64,000 nt of DNA. Source: an uncultured Roseovarius sp. (GTDB lineage Bacteria > Pseudomonadota > Alphaproteobacteria > Rhodobacterales > Rhodobacteraceae). Numbering within the stretch: position 1 is the first letter of the stretch; each line of letters starts with the position of its first letter. Where the stretch lies: contig NZ_CANLER010000013.1 of NCBI RefSeq assembly GCF_947489715.1, forward strand, positions 1 to 64,000, given 5' to 3'. The notes beneath the pieces were generated by a model, which did not search any database, was not told where the DNA came from, and saw only the letters and a program-made list of their open reading frames with translations. A program made the translations under genes and the position numbers. Of the stretch, positions 28,020-38,555 are shown one piece after another.

Positions 28020-29648
28020 TCAGAGGTCTTGTGCGACTTTGCGCAGTTCGAACTTCTGGATCTTGCCGGTGGCGGTTTTGGGCAGTTCCTGAAACACCAC
28101 CCGCTTGGGGGTTTTGAACCCGGCCAGGTTTTCACGGCAATAGCCGATCAGCGCGGCCTCGTCGGCAGCGGCGTTCTTTTTCAGCTCGACAAAGGCGCAG
28201 GGCACTTCGCCCCATTTGTCGTCCGGCTTGGCGACCACGGCACAGAGCAGCACATCGGGATGCGCCATCAGCACGCCTTCGACCTCGACCGACGAGATGT
28301 TTTCGCCGCCCGAGATGATGATGTCCTTGGCGCGGTCGGCGATCTTGAGGTAGCCGTCGGGATGTTGCAGGGCGATGTCGCCCGAGTGGAAATAGCCCCC
28401 GGCAAAGGCCTCGGCGGTGGCTTCGGGGTTTTTCAGATAGCCCTTCATCACCGTGTTGCCGCGGATCATGATCTCACCCTGGGTTGCGCTGTCCATCGGG
28501 ATCTGGGTCATGGTTTCGGCATCCATCGAGGTGATGTCCTCGGCCATGGGCATCAGCACGCCGGTGCGGGCCTTGATGGCATAACGTTCATCCTCGGGTT
28601 TGTCGTCCCAGTCGCTGTGCCAGAGGCATTCGGTGACATGGCCGTAGGTTTCGGTCAGGCCGTAGACCTGCATCACGTCAAAGCCCAGCGGTTCGATCTT
28701 GCGCAGGGTGGCGGCGGGGGGCGGGGCCCCGGCGGTGAAGACTTTGACCACGTGGTCGAATGCGCGGCGGTCTTCGTCATCGGCATTGACGATGGTGTTG
28801 AGGACAATGGGCGCGCCGCCGAAATGGCTGACCTTCTCGTCGGCGATGAGGTCATAGATGCCCTTGGCGGTCACGTCGCGCAGGCAGATCACGGTGCCGC
28901 CCAGCAGGGGCATCATCCAGGTGTGGTTCCAGCCGTTGCAGTGGAACAGCGGCACGATGGTCAGGTAGCGCGGATGCAGCACCATTTCCCAGCTGATCAC
29001 GGTGCCCATGGTCATCAGATAGGCGCCACGATGGTGGCAAACCACGCCCTTGGGTCGCCCGGTTGTGCCCGAGGTGTAGTTGAGCGAGATGCTCTCCCAT
29101 TCATCCTCGGGCATGATCCAGGCGAAATCGGGATCGCCGGTGGCCAGCAGTTCCTCATAGGTCATGTGATTGCCCGAGGCCGGATGGCCGGCCTGATCGT
29201 CGGGCACTTCGATGAGGATCGGGGCGGGGCCGTCCATCTGCGCGATCGCATCCAGCGCCAGGGGCAGGAACTGGCTGTCGACCAGCACGGCCTTGGCCTC
29301 GCCATGATCAAAGATGTAGCCGACGGTGTTGGATTCGAGCCGTGTGTTGATCGTGTTCAGTACAGCACTGCAGGCGGGCACGCCGAAATGCGCCTCGGCC
29401 TGGGCGGGGACGTTGGGGATGAGCGTGGCGACGACATCGCCGGGTGTCACGCCCAGCCTGGCCAGCCCCGAGGCCAGCCTGGTGCAGCGCTCGTAATATT
29501 GTGCATAGGTGCGGCGGGTATCGCGATAGACCACCGCTTCGTATTCCGGGAAAAGGCGCGCGGCGCGGCGCAGATGTGACAGCGGTGTCAGCGGCACGAA
29601 ATTGGCGGCGTTCTTGTCCAGTCCGGTTTCGTCGTTCATCCAGCCCAT
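28020..29648 (-). CDS. Acyl-CoA synthetase (AMP-dependent ligase)
   Basis: 542 aa; LNYTSGTTGRPKGVVCHHRGAYL, GYFHSGDIALQHPDGYLKIADRAKDIIISGGENISS. Confidence 0.93.
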   Translation of the reverse strand: MGWMNDETGLDKNAANFVPLTPLSHLRRAARLFPEYEAVVYRDTRRTYAQYYERCTRLASGLARLGVTPGDVVATLIPNVPAQAEAHFGVPACSAVLNTINTRLESNTVGYIFDHGEAKAVLVDSQFLPLALDAIAQMDGPAPILIEVPDDQAGHPASGNHMTYEELLATGDPDFAWIMPEDEWESISLNYTSGTTGRPKGVVCHHRGAYLMTMGTVISWEMVLHPRYLTIVPLFHCNGWNHTWMMPLLGGTVICLRDVTAKGIYDLIADEKVSHFGGAPIVLNTIVNADDEDRRAFDHVVKVFTAGAPPPAATLRKIEPLGFDVMQVYGLTETYGHVTECLWHSDWDDKPEDERYAIKARTGVLMPMAEDITSMDAETMTQIPMDSATQGEIMIRGNTVMKGYLKNPEATAEAFAGGYFHSGDIALQHPDGYLKIADRAKDIIISGGENISSVEVEGVLMAHPDVLLCAVVAKPDDKWGEVPCAFVELKKNAAADEAALIGYCRENLAGFKTPKRVVFQELPKTATGKIQKFELRKVAQDL

Positions 29649-29770
29649 CGGTCTCTCCCTGATTCTGTCCCTTCGGCGCGGTTAACAGAGAATATTCGAA
29701 TTGCGCCAGCGATCAATTTTTAAATGTCAGACAATTGAATTTGCCCCGGCGGAGCCCTAGCGTGGGGCGC

Positions 29771-30418
29771 ATGATCATCTCGTCCGGGCGCAATTACATC
29801 TTTGTCCATATCCCCAAGACCGGGGGGACGTCGCTGGCGCAGGCACTGGAGGCGCGGGCGATGAAGGATGATGTGCTGATCGGGGATACGCCCAAGGCGC
29901 TGAAACGGCGGCACCGGCTGAAGGGTGTGCAGGCGGTGGGGCGGCTGTGGAAGCATTCGACATTGGCGGATATCGACGGGCTGGTGCCAATGGCGCAGAT
30001 CAGGCGCGCCTTTACCTTTACGCTGGTACGCAACCCGTGGGATCGGCTGGTGAGCTATTATCACTGGCTGCGGGATCAGAATTTCGACCACCCGGCGGTG
30101 GCTTTGGCGCAGGCGCGCGATTTCAGCGGGTTCCTGAATGCGCCCGAGACGCAAGGCGCGCTGAGGGCGCAGCCCTATGGGCACTACATGACCGCCGGTG
30201 ATGGGCAGGAACATTGCCGCGCCTATCTGCGGCTGGAGCATTTTTCGGCGGATGCCGCCCCCCTGTGGGATCATCTGGGGTTCGAGCTGAGCCTGCCGGT
30301 GACCAACCGGTCGCGGCGGGCAGGGGCCTATCAAAGCTATTACACCGATGCCGACCGGCGACTGATCGAAGGCATTTCTGCGCCCGATATAGGGCGATTC
30401 GATTATCGATTCGAATAA
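29771..30418 (+). CDS. Sulfotransferase family 2 protein
   Basis: MIISSGRNYIFVHIPKTGGTSLAQALEARA (PAPS-binding loop), FTLVRNPWDRLVSYYHWLRD. Confidence 0.88.
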   Translation: MIISSGRNYIFVHIPKTGGTSLAQALEARAMKDDVLIGDTPKALKRRHRLKGVQAVGRLWKHSTLADIDGLVPMAQIRRAFTFTLVRNPWDRLVSYYHWLRDQNFDHPAVALAQARDFSGFLNAPETQGALRAQPYGHYMTAGDGQEHCRAYLRLEHFSADAAPLWDHLGFELSLPVTNRSRRAGAYQSYYTDADRRLIEGISAPDIGRFDYRFE

Positions 30419-30619
30419 CCGCCGCGGCCCGGATTCTCCTAAATACCTGAATTGCCGCGGCAAAATCGTGAACAATCGCAGAGCCGGGCAATTGATTGGC
30501 CACAATGGGGCGACATTGCCTTAATTCTGCCCCGGTTCGGCCCAAGAGCCGGCAAAAGAAGCCCGCAAATTGAACGGGTTAACGCCACAGTCCGGCTGCC
30601 ACCGGAATTTCGTGAGGGG

Positions 30620-31303
30620 ATGCAAGAAATGCACGGATGGACATTTGAACGAGACGGGAAAACCCGCCGTATGTCAGACATAACAGGCGCCTATGACGGC
30701 GGTGCCACCGGGGTAATGACGGGCCTGTCGGTGGAAACCAAAGTCGCCTCTTCAATGGGATGGCGCAAGGTGGACGCGTTAACGGAAGGCGACAGGGTGC
30801 TGACCTTTGACGCCGGCATGCAACCGATCAGTAAAATTTCACGCTTGCAACTTTGGAATGGCGATGGTCCCTGCCCGGATCGTTTCTGGCCGCTGGAAGT
30901 TCCGGCCGGGGCCCTGGGTAATCGCGAATTGATGAGGTTGCTGCCGAACCAAAGTGTGATGATCGAAAGCGATGCCGCCGAGGAGGTTTATGGCGATCCG
31001 TTCACCCTTATACCAGCCGCAGCGCTGGACGGGCTGAACGGTATACGCCGGTTCGAACCCGATCCCGGGTTCGAGGTCTATATCCTGCATTTCGAAAGCG
31101 ATCAGGTGGTCTTTGGCAATAGCGGGGCATTGTTTTTCTGCCCCTCGGCCCGTGACCTGCTGGAACATGCTTTCGATACGGTCGAGCAGTCGACCTATGT
31201 TGTGAGACCGCTGAGGGAAGCGCGTATTTTAGCGGAAGAAATACGCGTGGCCACGGCAGCGGTCTGCGACGTGTCACCATGCGCAGGCATGGTCGCCGCC
31301 TGA
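30620..31303 (+). CDS. Hint (Hedgehog/intein-type) domain-containing protein
   Basis: GLSVETKVASSMGWRKVDALTEGDRVLTFDAGMQPISKI... typical Hint domain entry; LPNQSVMIES. Confidence 0.8.
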   Translation: MQEMHGWTFERDGKTRRMSDITGAYDGGATGVMTGLSVETKVASSMGWRKVDALTEGDRVLTFDAGMQPISKISRLQLWNGDGPCPDRFWPLEVPAGALGNRELMRLLPNQSVMIESDAAEEVYGDPFTLIPAAALDGLNGIRRFEPDPGFEVYILHFESDQVVFGNSGALFFCPSARDLLEHAFDTVEQSTYVVRPLREARILAEEIRVATAAVCDVSPCAGMVAA

Positions 31304-31330
31304 CGGGCAAAGAAGAAGGCGGCACAAAGA

Positions 31331-31366
31331 AACCGCGCGGCCTGCATGGGAGCCGCGCGGTTTTTT
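31331..31366 (+). terminator. Rho-independent terminator
   Basis: aaccgcgcggc-ctgcatggga-gccgcgcggtt-tttt. Confidence 0.85.
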
Positions 31367-31495
31367 CATGTCGGTGGTGATGCTTTGTCGGTGATACTTT
31401 TTCAGGCGCAAGGTCAGGGTTTAAGACGCCAGCGATGGATGATCGGGCGACCACCGCTTTGAAGTCGACCAACCACCGCTTGCGGATTTCATCGT

Positions 31496-32182
31496 TTGAC
31501 CGGATCACAGCCGATCCCTACGATCATCAGAACAGTTGGGGAGATGGCGATCATGGCGATGGAGACATATCTGATATATCTGGCAGCGGTCGCTGTATTT
31601 TTCGCGACCCCACCCGATACCAGCCAGCTTCTGATTATCTCAAACAGTATCCGGCACGGGTTGCGAAGAAGCGTTTGCACCATTGCGGGCGATCTGACGG
31701 CAAACTGTCTGCAAATGACCGGTGCAGCGTTCGGTCTGGCGGCGATCATCGCGACATCGGCAAGTGCGTTTATCTGGATCAAGTGGCTTGGTGTTGCCTA
31801 TCTCATCTGGATCGGGCTGCAGTTGATACTGTCGAAAGAGCAGTCATCGGATGTTGACGCAACTGCGTCGGGTCACGCGTTTCGGCTTTTCCGGCAAGGT
31901 TTCGTGACGTCGATGGCGAACCCGTTCGCGGTTGTCTTTTTCGGCGCGCTGTTTCCGCAATTCATCGACCCCACATTGCCGGTGCTGCCACAGCTTTTCA
32001 TCCTCGGGGTGACATATCTTTTGGTCGATGGGGCGATATTGCTGCTGTGGGGATGGATGGGTATCCGCGCCGCCACGGCGTTGAAGCGGTTTTCCTTTGC
32101 GGCCGTGAACAAGGTCTGTGGCAGTCTTATGATCGCGGCAGCGGCGTTGCTGGCAAGCAAGGATTTCCAGCCCGAACGCTGA
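31496..32182 (+). CDS. LysE-family translocator
   Basis: 228 aa; METYLIYLAAVAVFFATPPDTSQLLIISNSIRHGLRRS...IWIKWLGVAYLIWIGLQ. Confidence 0.88.
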   Translation: MTGSQPIPTIIRTVGEMAIMAMETYLIYLAAVAVFFATPPDTSQLLIISNSIRHGLRRSVCTIAGDLTANCLQMTGAAFGLAAIIATSASAFIWIKWLGVAYLIWIGLQLILSKEQSSDVDATASGHAFRLFRQGFVTSMANPFAVVFFGALFPQFIDPTLPVLPQLFILGVTYLLVDGAILLLWGWMGIRAATALKRFSFAAVNKVCGSLMIAAAALLASKDFQPER

Positions 32183-32246
32183 GAACTGAGCATCTGAAAA
32201 TGCAACCTGGCAGGCATTGGGTCGTTCTGTCCAATCCGCAAACACA

Positions 32247-32272
32247 CCAAAGCCGCCTTTCGGCGGCTTTGG
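32247..32272. terminator. Bidirectional terminator between convergent genes
   Basis: ccaaagccgcc-tttc-ggcggctttgg, 11-bp perfect arms. Confidence 0.75.
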
Positions 32273-32316
32273 TCTTTCAGGTTTTTACCGTCGAATTGAC
32301 GACCTGATACTGCTGA

Positions 32317-34512
32317 TCAGGCGGCGTCGGCCTGTCCGGCGAAACGGCCATAAAAGCTCTGGTTCTTTTTCGCCATGTCGCGCAGCAGGTCGGGCGTGGT
32401 AAAACGCGGGCCAAACTCATTGGTCAGTTGATCACAACGTTCGGCCGCATAGGGCGTGCCGATGATGTCAAGCCAGCTGAACGGGCCGCCGGACCACGGC
32501 GCAAAACCCCAGCCCAGGATCGCGCCCACGTCGCCTTCGCGGATGTCTTCCAGCACGTCTTCTTCCAGGGCGCGCACCGCTTCCAGAACCTGCGCGAACA
32601 TCAGGCGATGTTGCACGGTGATCAGATCAGGCTGGTCGTCGGCAGCGGGATATTTCGCGGCGATGCCGTCCCAATAACCCAGACGTTTGCCTTTTTCGTC
32701 GTAGTCGAAGAAGCCGGCATTGGATTTGCGGCCCAGACGGCCTTCGCCTTCCATCCAGAAGATCACCTCGTCCACCGCCTCGTCCGGGTAATCGTCGCCC
32801 ATGGCGGCGCGGGTGGCGCGGGCGATCTTGGCACCCAGATCGATCGAGGTCTCATCGACCAGTTGCAGCGGTCCGACCGGGAAGCCCAGCTGGCGCGCGG
32901 CATTGTCGATGAGCGAGGGCGCCACCCCTTCGGCGACCATGCGGATGCCTTCGTTGATGTAGGGGATGATGCAGCGGTTGGCATAGAAGAAGCGCGCGTC
33001 GTTGACTACGATCGGCGTCTTCTTGATCTGGCGGACGTAATCCAGCGCCTTGGCCACCGCGACCGGGCCGGTCTGCTGGCCCTTGATGATCTCGACCAGC
33101 AGCATCTTTTCGACTGGCGAAAAGAAATGGATGCCAATGAACTTCTCGGGCCGCGCGGACGCCTTGGCCAGATCGCTTATCGGCAGGGTCGAGGTGTTGG
33201 TGGCAAAGATGCACTCGTCGCTGGTGACGGCCTCGACCGCCTTGGTGACCTCGGCCTTGATCCGTGGATCTTCGAACACGGCCTCAATGATCAGGTCGCA
33301 GCCCTTGAGTGCGTCGTAATCGGTGGTGGCGGTGATGAGGGAAAGAACCTTCTCTTTCTTCTCTTCGGTCGCCTTGCCGCGTTTGATGCCCTTGTCCAGA
33401 TAGGTGGCGGTATAGTCTTTGCCGCGGTCGGCGGCCTCCTGTTTCTGGTCGATGAGCACCACTTCGATGCCCGCCATGGCCGATACAAGCGAAATGCCCG
33501 CACCCATCATGCCCGCGCCCATGACACCGACCTTCTTGACCGTCTGATCGGGGGCCTCAGGGCGGTTGGCGCCTTTTTCCAGTGCTTCCTTGTTGATGAA
33601 AAGTGAACGGATCATCGCCGCCGAGCTGGGGTTCATCAGTACATTGGTGAACCAGCGCGCTTCGACCTTGAGGGCGGTATCGAAGGGCACTTGTGCGCCC
33701 TCATAGACCGCACTGAGCAGCGCCTTGGCGGCGGGGAACGCGCCTTGCGTCTTGCCGTTGACCATGGCCGAGGCGCCCACGAAGGTCATGAACCCGGCGG
33801 GGTGATAGGGTTCGCCACCGGGGATCTTGTACCCCTTCTCGTCCCAGGGTTTGACGAATTTCGGCTCTGACAAAACCCATTCACGGGCTTTTTCGATCAG
33901 CTCATCCGCGGGGACGACCTCATCAATCAGCCCGCCGGATTTGGCTTTCTTGGGATCGCTCAGCTTGCCTTCGAGCAGGAAGGGCGAGGCACCCATGGCC
34001 CCCAGCTTGCGGGTGAGGCGCGCGGTGCCGCCCATGCCGGGGAAGATGCCGACCATGATCTCGGGCAGGCCGATCTTGGCCTTGGGATTGTCGGCGGCAA
34101 AGATGCGGTGGCAGGCCAGCGGGATTTCCAGGCCGATGCCAAGCGCTGTGCCGGGCAGGCAGCAGGCGATGGGCTTGCCGCCTTTGTTCTTGTCGTCCAT
34201 GCCGCCGCGTTCGATCTTGCGCAGGATGGCATGGGTTTTCATCAGCCCGTCCATCAGGCCCTGCGCGGGGTTGTCCCCGGCGCTTTCCTTCATCTTGGCG
34301 ATGATGTTGAGGTCCATGCCCCCGGCGAAAGATCCGTCCTTGCCCGAGGTCAGAATGATGCCCTTGATCGCATCGTCGGCCAGCGCCTGATCAATCAGCG
34401 CATCAAGGTCCAGAAACCCCTGCTGGTTCATCACGTTCATAGACTTGCCGACCGTGTCCCAGATGATGATGGCCACGCCATCGGCGTCGGTTTTCATTGT
34501 AAAATCAGTCAT
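32317..34512 (-). CDS. fadJ: 3-hydroxyacyl-CoA dehydrogenase / enoyl-CoA hydratase multifunctional protein
   Basis: 731 aa; crotonase domain followed by GVMGAGMMGAGISLVSAMAGIEVVLIDQ NAD-binding domain. Confidence 0.93.
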   Translation of the reverse strand: MTDFTMKTDADGVAIIIWDTVGKSMNVMNQQGFLDLDALIDQALADDAIKGIILTSGKDGSFAGGMDLNIIAKMKESAGDNPAQGLMDGLMKTHAILRKIERGGMDDKNKGGKPIACCLPGTALGIGLEIPLACHRIFAADNPKAKIGLPEIMVGIFPGMGGTARLTRKLGAMGASPFLLEGKLSDPKKAKSGGLIDEVVPADELIEKAREWVLSEPKFVKPWDEKGYKIPGGEPYHPAGFMTFVGASAMVNGKTQGAFPAAKALLSAVYEGAQVPFDTALKVEARWFTNVLMNPSSAAMIRSLFINKEALEKGANRPEAPDQTVKKVGVMGAGMMGAGISLVSAMAGIEVVLIDQKQEAADRGKDYTATYLDKGIKRGKATEEKKEKVLSLITATTDYDALKGCDLIIEAVFEDPRIKAEVTKAVEAVTSDECIFATNTSTLPISDLAKASARPEKFIGIHFFSPVEKMLLVEIIKGQQTGPVAVAKALDYVRQIKKTPIVVNDARFFYANRCIIPYINEGIRMVAEGVAPSLIDNAARQLGFPVGPLQLVDETSIDLGAKIARATRAAMGDDYPDEAVDEVIFWMEGEGRLGRKSNAGFFDYDEKGKRLGYWDGIAAKYPAADDQPDLITVQHRLMFAQVLEAVRALEEDVLEDIREGDVGAILGWGFAPWSGGPFSWLDIIGTPYAAERCDQLTNEFGPRFTTPDLLRDMAKKNQSFYGRFAGQADAA

Positions 34513-34994
34513 GTGTTCTCTCCCGTTTCGGGTGCTTTGAAAGGGCTACCATCCTTGTGGGTAAAGGTGGCATGTCCGTCATTGATGGCGACCATCAGGT
34601 CGACGTCTGAATAGGTGGCGACTTCGCTTGGGCCGCGCGTACCGATGACCAGAAAGGCAACCGGCGCGTCGCTGCGGTTGACGAAGTGATGCCCGTTTGG
34701 GTCATTCGCCGGAAAGGCGGCGCAGTCGCCGGGGTTCATTTCAGTCTCGCCGTGATCGTCGATCAGGGTGCAGATGCCTTTGGTCACCATCACGAATTCA
34801 TCTTCGTTTTGATGCCAGTGCCGGAGCGAGGATTTCGCACCGGGTTCCAGCATCACAAGGTTCGCACCGAACTGTGACAGCCCGCCCGCATCGCCCAGGC
34901 GCAGCGAAGACCGCCCCGCCATTTCGGAATCATAAGGCGCGGGGTAAATCGAGCCGGTGCGCGGCTCGATTTTGGATTGGTCGATCACCGGCAT
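34509..34994 (-). CDS. Cupin domain-containing protein
   Basis: 161 aa; SSLRHWHQNEDEFVMVTKGICTLIDDHGETEMNPGDCAAFPA. Confidence 0.85.
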   Translation of the reverse strand: MPVIDQSKIEPRTGSIYPAPYDSEMAGRSSLRLGDAGGLSQFGANLVMLEPGAKSSLRHWHQNEDEFVMVTKGICTLIDDHGETEMNPGDCAAFPANDPNGHHFVNRSDAPVAFLVIGTRGPSEVATYSDVDLMVAINDGHATFTHKDGSPFKAPETGENT

Positions 34995-34997
34995 GGG

Positions 34998-36209
34998 TCA
35001 GACCCGCTCGATGATGGTGGCGGCACCCATGCCCGATGCGATGCACAGCGTGGCAAGACCGGTTTCCTTATCGGTGCGCTCCAACTCATCCAGTAGGGTG
35101 CCGATGATGATGGCACCGGTGGCGCCCAGCGGGTGGCCCATCGCGATCGAACCGCCATTGACGTTGACTAGTTCAGGATCGACATCAAACGCCTGCTGGA
35201 AGCGCAGCACGACCGAGGCGAAGGCTTCGTTGACTTCGAAAAGGTCGATATCGCCGATCTGCATGCCTGAATCGGCAAGGATTTTCTGGGTTGCGGGCAC
35301 TGGGCCGGTCAGCATGATCGTAGGATCGGTGCCGATCTTGCAGGTCTGGCGGATGCGGGCGCGGGGCTTCAGCCCGAATTTCTTGCCGAACTCTTCGTTG
35401 CCGATCAGCACACCGGCGGAGCCGTCAACGATGCCGCTGGAATTGCCCGCGTGGTGGATGTGATTGATCTTTTCCAGATGCGGGTATTTCAGCTTGGCCA
35501 CGGCATCAAAGCCCGGCATCACCTCGCCCATTTGCTGGAAGGCGGGGTTCAGGCCGCCCAGGGACTGCATGTCTGTGCCGGGGCGCATGTATTCATCATG
35601 ATCCAGGATGGTCAGACCGTTCTGATCCGTCACGGTGATGACGGATTTATCGAAACGCTTGTCTTCCCACGCAGCTGCGGCGCGCTGCTGGCTGGTCATT
35701 GCCAATTGGTCCGCCTGATCGCGGGTAAAGCCGTATTCGGTCGCGATGATATCGGCGCTGATGCCTTGCGGGACGAAATAGGTTTCCATTGCAACGCTGG
35801 GATCGACGGCGATGGCGGCCCCGTCGCTGCCCATCGGCACGCGGCCCATCATCTCGACCCCGCCGGCGATATATGCCTCGCCCGCGCCGCCCTTGACCTG
35901 GTTGGCCGCCAGATTGACGGCTTCCATGCCCGAAGCGCAGAACCGGTTGATGGCCAGGCCGGGAATGGATTCGTCCAGATCCGAGGCCAGCACGGCGGTG
36001 CGCGCCAGACAGCCACCTTGTTCTTTCACCTGCGTGACATTGCCCCAGATCACGTCCTCGACCGCGTGGCCATCGAGCCCGTTGCGGTCCTTGAGTGCAT
36101 TCAGAACCTGGGACGAGAGGCGCACAGCAGTGACCTCGTGCAAGCTGCCATCTTTGCGGCCCTTGCCACGCGGGGTGCGCACGGCGTCATAGATAAAGGC
36201 GTCGGTCAT
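34998..36209 (-). CDS. fadA: Acetyl-CoA C-acyltransferase (thiolase)
   Basis: 403 aa; thiolase motifs NRFCASGMEAVNLAANQV, NVNGGSIAMGHPLGATGA, CIASGMGAA. Confidence 0.95.
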   Translation of the reverse strand: MTDAFIYDAVRTPRGKGRKDGSLHEVTAVRLSSQVLNALKDRNGLDGHAVEDVIWGNVTQVKEQGGCLARTAVLASDLDESIPGLAINRFCASGMEAVNLAANQVKGGAGEAYIAGGVEMMGRVPMGSDGAAIAVDPSVAMETYFVPQGISADIIATEYGFTRDQADQLAMTSQQRAAAAWEDKRFDKSVITVTDQNGLTILDHDEYMRPGTDMQSLGGLNPAFQQMGEVMPGFDAVAKLKYPHLEKINHIHHAGNSSGIVDGSAGVLIGNEEFGKKFGLKPRARIRQTCKIGTDPTIMLTGPVPATQKILADSGMQIGDIDLFEVNEAFASVVLRFQQAFDVDPELVNVNGGSIAMGHPLGATGAIIIGTLLDELERTDKETGLATLCIASGMGAATIIERV

Positions 36210-36223
36210 GTTCGTTCTCCTTG

Positions 36224-36859
36224 TCAGGCCCGGTCCGCGGGGGAGCCGGGCATCAGGTCATATGGGTGTTTCCAGCCGGGGGTCGCTTCGATATTCGAAA
36301 GCCACCGGTCGATATGGGGCCAGTCCTTGCGGTCGAAGCCGAAAGGCTCGGGGTAGAACAGATAGCCACAGCACGAGATGTCGGCATTGGTGATGCCGTC
36401 GCCGACAATCCAGTCGCGGCCGTCGAGATGGGTGTTGAGCGAGGCATACGCGGCCTTGAGGCGGCCCTGCATGAAGGGGATCACCTCGGTCGGGCGTTTG
36501 TCTTCGGGCAGGAAGTTCATCAGGAAACGGGTCATACCGGCCTGGCTGGAAAGCTTGTGATTGTCCCAAAAGACCCACCGCATTACTTCGCGCTGTTCGG
36601 CCGCATCCTTGCCGCCGAACTTGCCAGTCTTTTCAGTGATATACATCTGCATGACGCCCGATTGGGTCAGCGTGGTGTCGCCATCGACCAGCACCGGCAC
36701 TTCGCCCATGACGTTGATCTTGCGGAATTCCTCGCTTCGGGTCTCGCCGCCGAAGAAATCGACATAGACCGGCTCCCAGTCCAGGCCGCTGAGTTCCAGT
36801 GCAAGTGCGGCCTTGTAGGCGTTACCGCTTTCTCCCATGCAATAGAGTTTGATCGTCAT
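36224..36859 (-). CDS. Glutathione S-transferase family protein
   Basis: MTIKLYCMGESGNAYKAALALELSGLDWEPVYVDFFGGETRSEEFRKINVMGEVPVLVDGD. Confidence 0.92.
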   Translation of the reverse strand: MTIKLYCMGESGNAYKAALALELSGLDWEPVYVDFFGGETRSEEFRKINVMGEVPVLVDGDTTLTQSGVMQMYITEKTGKFGGKDAAEQREVMRWVFWDNHKLSSQAGMTRFLMNFLPEDKRPTEVIPFMQGRLKAAYASLNTHLDGRDWIVGDGITNADISCCGYLFYPEPFGFDRKDWPHIDRWLSNIEATPGWKHPYDLMPGSPADRA

Positions 36860-37130
36860 GCGCGTTCTCCCGGTGTTGTGCAATTTATCGCTGTTGGTTT
36901 TGAGTATTTTGACCAAGAAGAAGCAGGGGGGTGTTTACCTGCTGTTAACCGCAATGCGCTGTGATCGGCGATGCGGTACAGGCTGGAGAGCCGATGACCG
37001 CCCAAGGAGAAGCCCTGTTCCGTCGCCTGATGCCAATTGGCCCGTGTGCGGGGCAGGGTGGACCGCCTGTCTTCTTCTTGGTCCAAATACTCCCGCCGGA
37101 GGCGTCCCGACGGTATTGTCTGGTGCGTGG

Positions 37131-38306
37131 TCATGAGGGCTTTCCTTCGGTGAAGCTACGCGAAATCAGCTCTTTCATGATTTCATTGGTGCCACCGTAG
37201 ATGCGCTGGACGCGGGCGTCAGCCCACATTTCCGCGACCGCGTATTCCTGCATGAAGCCGTAGCCGCCGTGCAGTTGGACGCATTCGTCCAGCACGTCGC
37301 ACTGGGTATCGGTCATCCAGTACTTGGCCATCGCCGCCTTTTCGACGCTCAGCGCGCCGCGCATATGTTCCGCGATGCATTCATCAAGGAACGCACGCGC
37401 CACCTTGGTTTTGGTCAGGCATTCGGCCAGCTTGAAACGGGTGTTCTGGAACCGGGTCAGCGGGCCGCCAAAGGCTTCGCGTTCCTGGGCGTAGGCAATG
37501 GTGCGTTCGACCGCGCCTTCCATGGCGCCCTGCGCGCCGCAGGCGATGATCAGGCGTTCCTGCGGCAGCTGTTCCATCATCTGGAAGAAGCCCCGGCCCT
37601 CATCGCCGCCCAGGATGTTTTCCGGCGGGATTTCCACATTATCAAAGAAAAGCTCGGAAGTATCCGCAGCATGCAGGCCAACCTTTTCAAGATTGCGACC
37701 GCGGCTGAAGCCGTCCGCACCCTTTGCCTCGACCACCACCAGAGAGATGCCGCGTGCGCCTTCCTTGGGGTCAGTCTTGGCCGCGACGACGATCAGGTCG
37801 GCGTGCTGGCCGTTGGTGATGAAGGTTTTCTGACCCGAGAGGCGATAGGAATTGCCCTCGCGCAGGGCCTTGGTCTTCATGCCTTGCAGGTCCGATCCGG
37901 CACCCGGTTCGGTCATCGCCAGCGCGCCGACCATCTCGCCTGAGACCATTTTGGGCAGCCAGCGTTTTTTCTGATCATCGCTGCCGTAAGACAGGATGTA
38001 ATGGGCGACGATGCCGGAATGAATGGGGTTGCCCCAGCTGGCCAGATTGGCGCGGCTCTGCTCCATGCAGATCACCGCCTCGTGGCCGAAATCACTGCCA
38101 GCACCGCCGAATTCCTCGGGGATCGAGGGGCACAAGAGGCCCAGTTCACCCGCTTCGTTCCAGGTCTCGCGATCCATCTCGCCCTGTTTGCGCCAGCGTT
38201 CGTAGTGCGGCCCCCATTCATCGGTGATGAATTTCGCCGTCATCTCGGCCAGCATCCGGTGTTCGTCTGTCATCCAGCTTGATGTCATCGGCTGCGTCCC
38301 TGTCAT
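37131..38306 (-). CDS. Acyl-CoA dehydrogenase
   Basis: 391 aa; [65 protein letters not shown]. Confidence 0.95.
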   Translation of the reverse strand: MTGTQPMTSSWMTDEHRMLAEMTAKFITDEWGPHYERWRKQGEMDRETWNEAGELGLLCPSIPEEFGGAGSDFGHEAVICMEQSRANLASWGNPIHSGIVAHYILSYGSDDQKKRWLPKMVSGEMVGALAMTEPGAGSDLQGMKTKALREGNSYRLSGQKTFITNGQHADLIVVAAKTDPKEGARGISLVVVEAKGADGFSRGRNLEKVGLHAADTSELFFDNVEIPPENILGGDEGRGFFQMMEQLPQERLIIACGAQGAMEGAVERTIAYAQEREAFGGPLTRFQNTRFKLAECLTKTKVARAFLDECIAEHMRGALSVEKAAMAKYWMTDTQCDVLDECVQLHGGYGFMQEYAVAEMWADARVQRIYGGTNEIMKELISRSFTEGKPS

Positions 38307-38515
38307 TTCTTGCGCGTTTCCAGCTCGGAATTGAAAATCCTGAGCCGGTGCGAAAACGTGTCTTCGTTGATCACGCTGTCGAAATTTTCAAAGAGGAAAG
38401 ACAAGGCCTCGCCCTCGTCCAGCCCGGCCTCTTGCGCGAAACGTCGGAGGCGCCGAAACCCATCCTCGGTCATCGCGGCGTTGAAACGGCGGGTCAGGCG
38501 AAAGCGTTTGGGCAT
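38303..38515 (-). CDS. Small conserved-looking protein (70 aa) translationally coupled to acyl-CoA dehydrogenase
   Basis: [74 protein letters not shown] overlap with the downstream gene. Confidence 0.65.
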   Translation of the reverse strand: MPKRFRLTRRFNAAMTEDGFRRLRRFAQEAGLDEGEALSFLFENFDSVINEDTFSHRLRIFNSELETRKK

Positions 38516-38555
38516 GTCTTTCCTCTCTGTCGGGTGGGGTTTCCCCCACCATCCC

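Noticed and set aside
28029-29579. 516-aa plus-strand ORF opposite the acyl-CoA synthetase
   Set aside because: Antisense shadow; composition (His/Gly/Asp-rich) typical of reverse-frame translation
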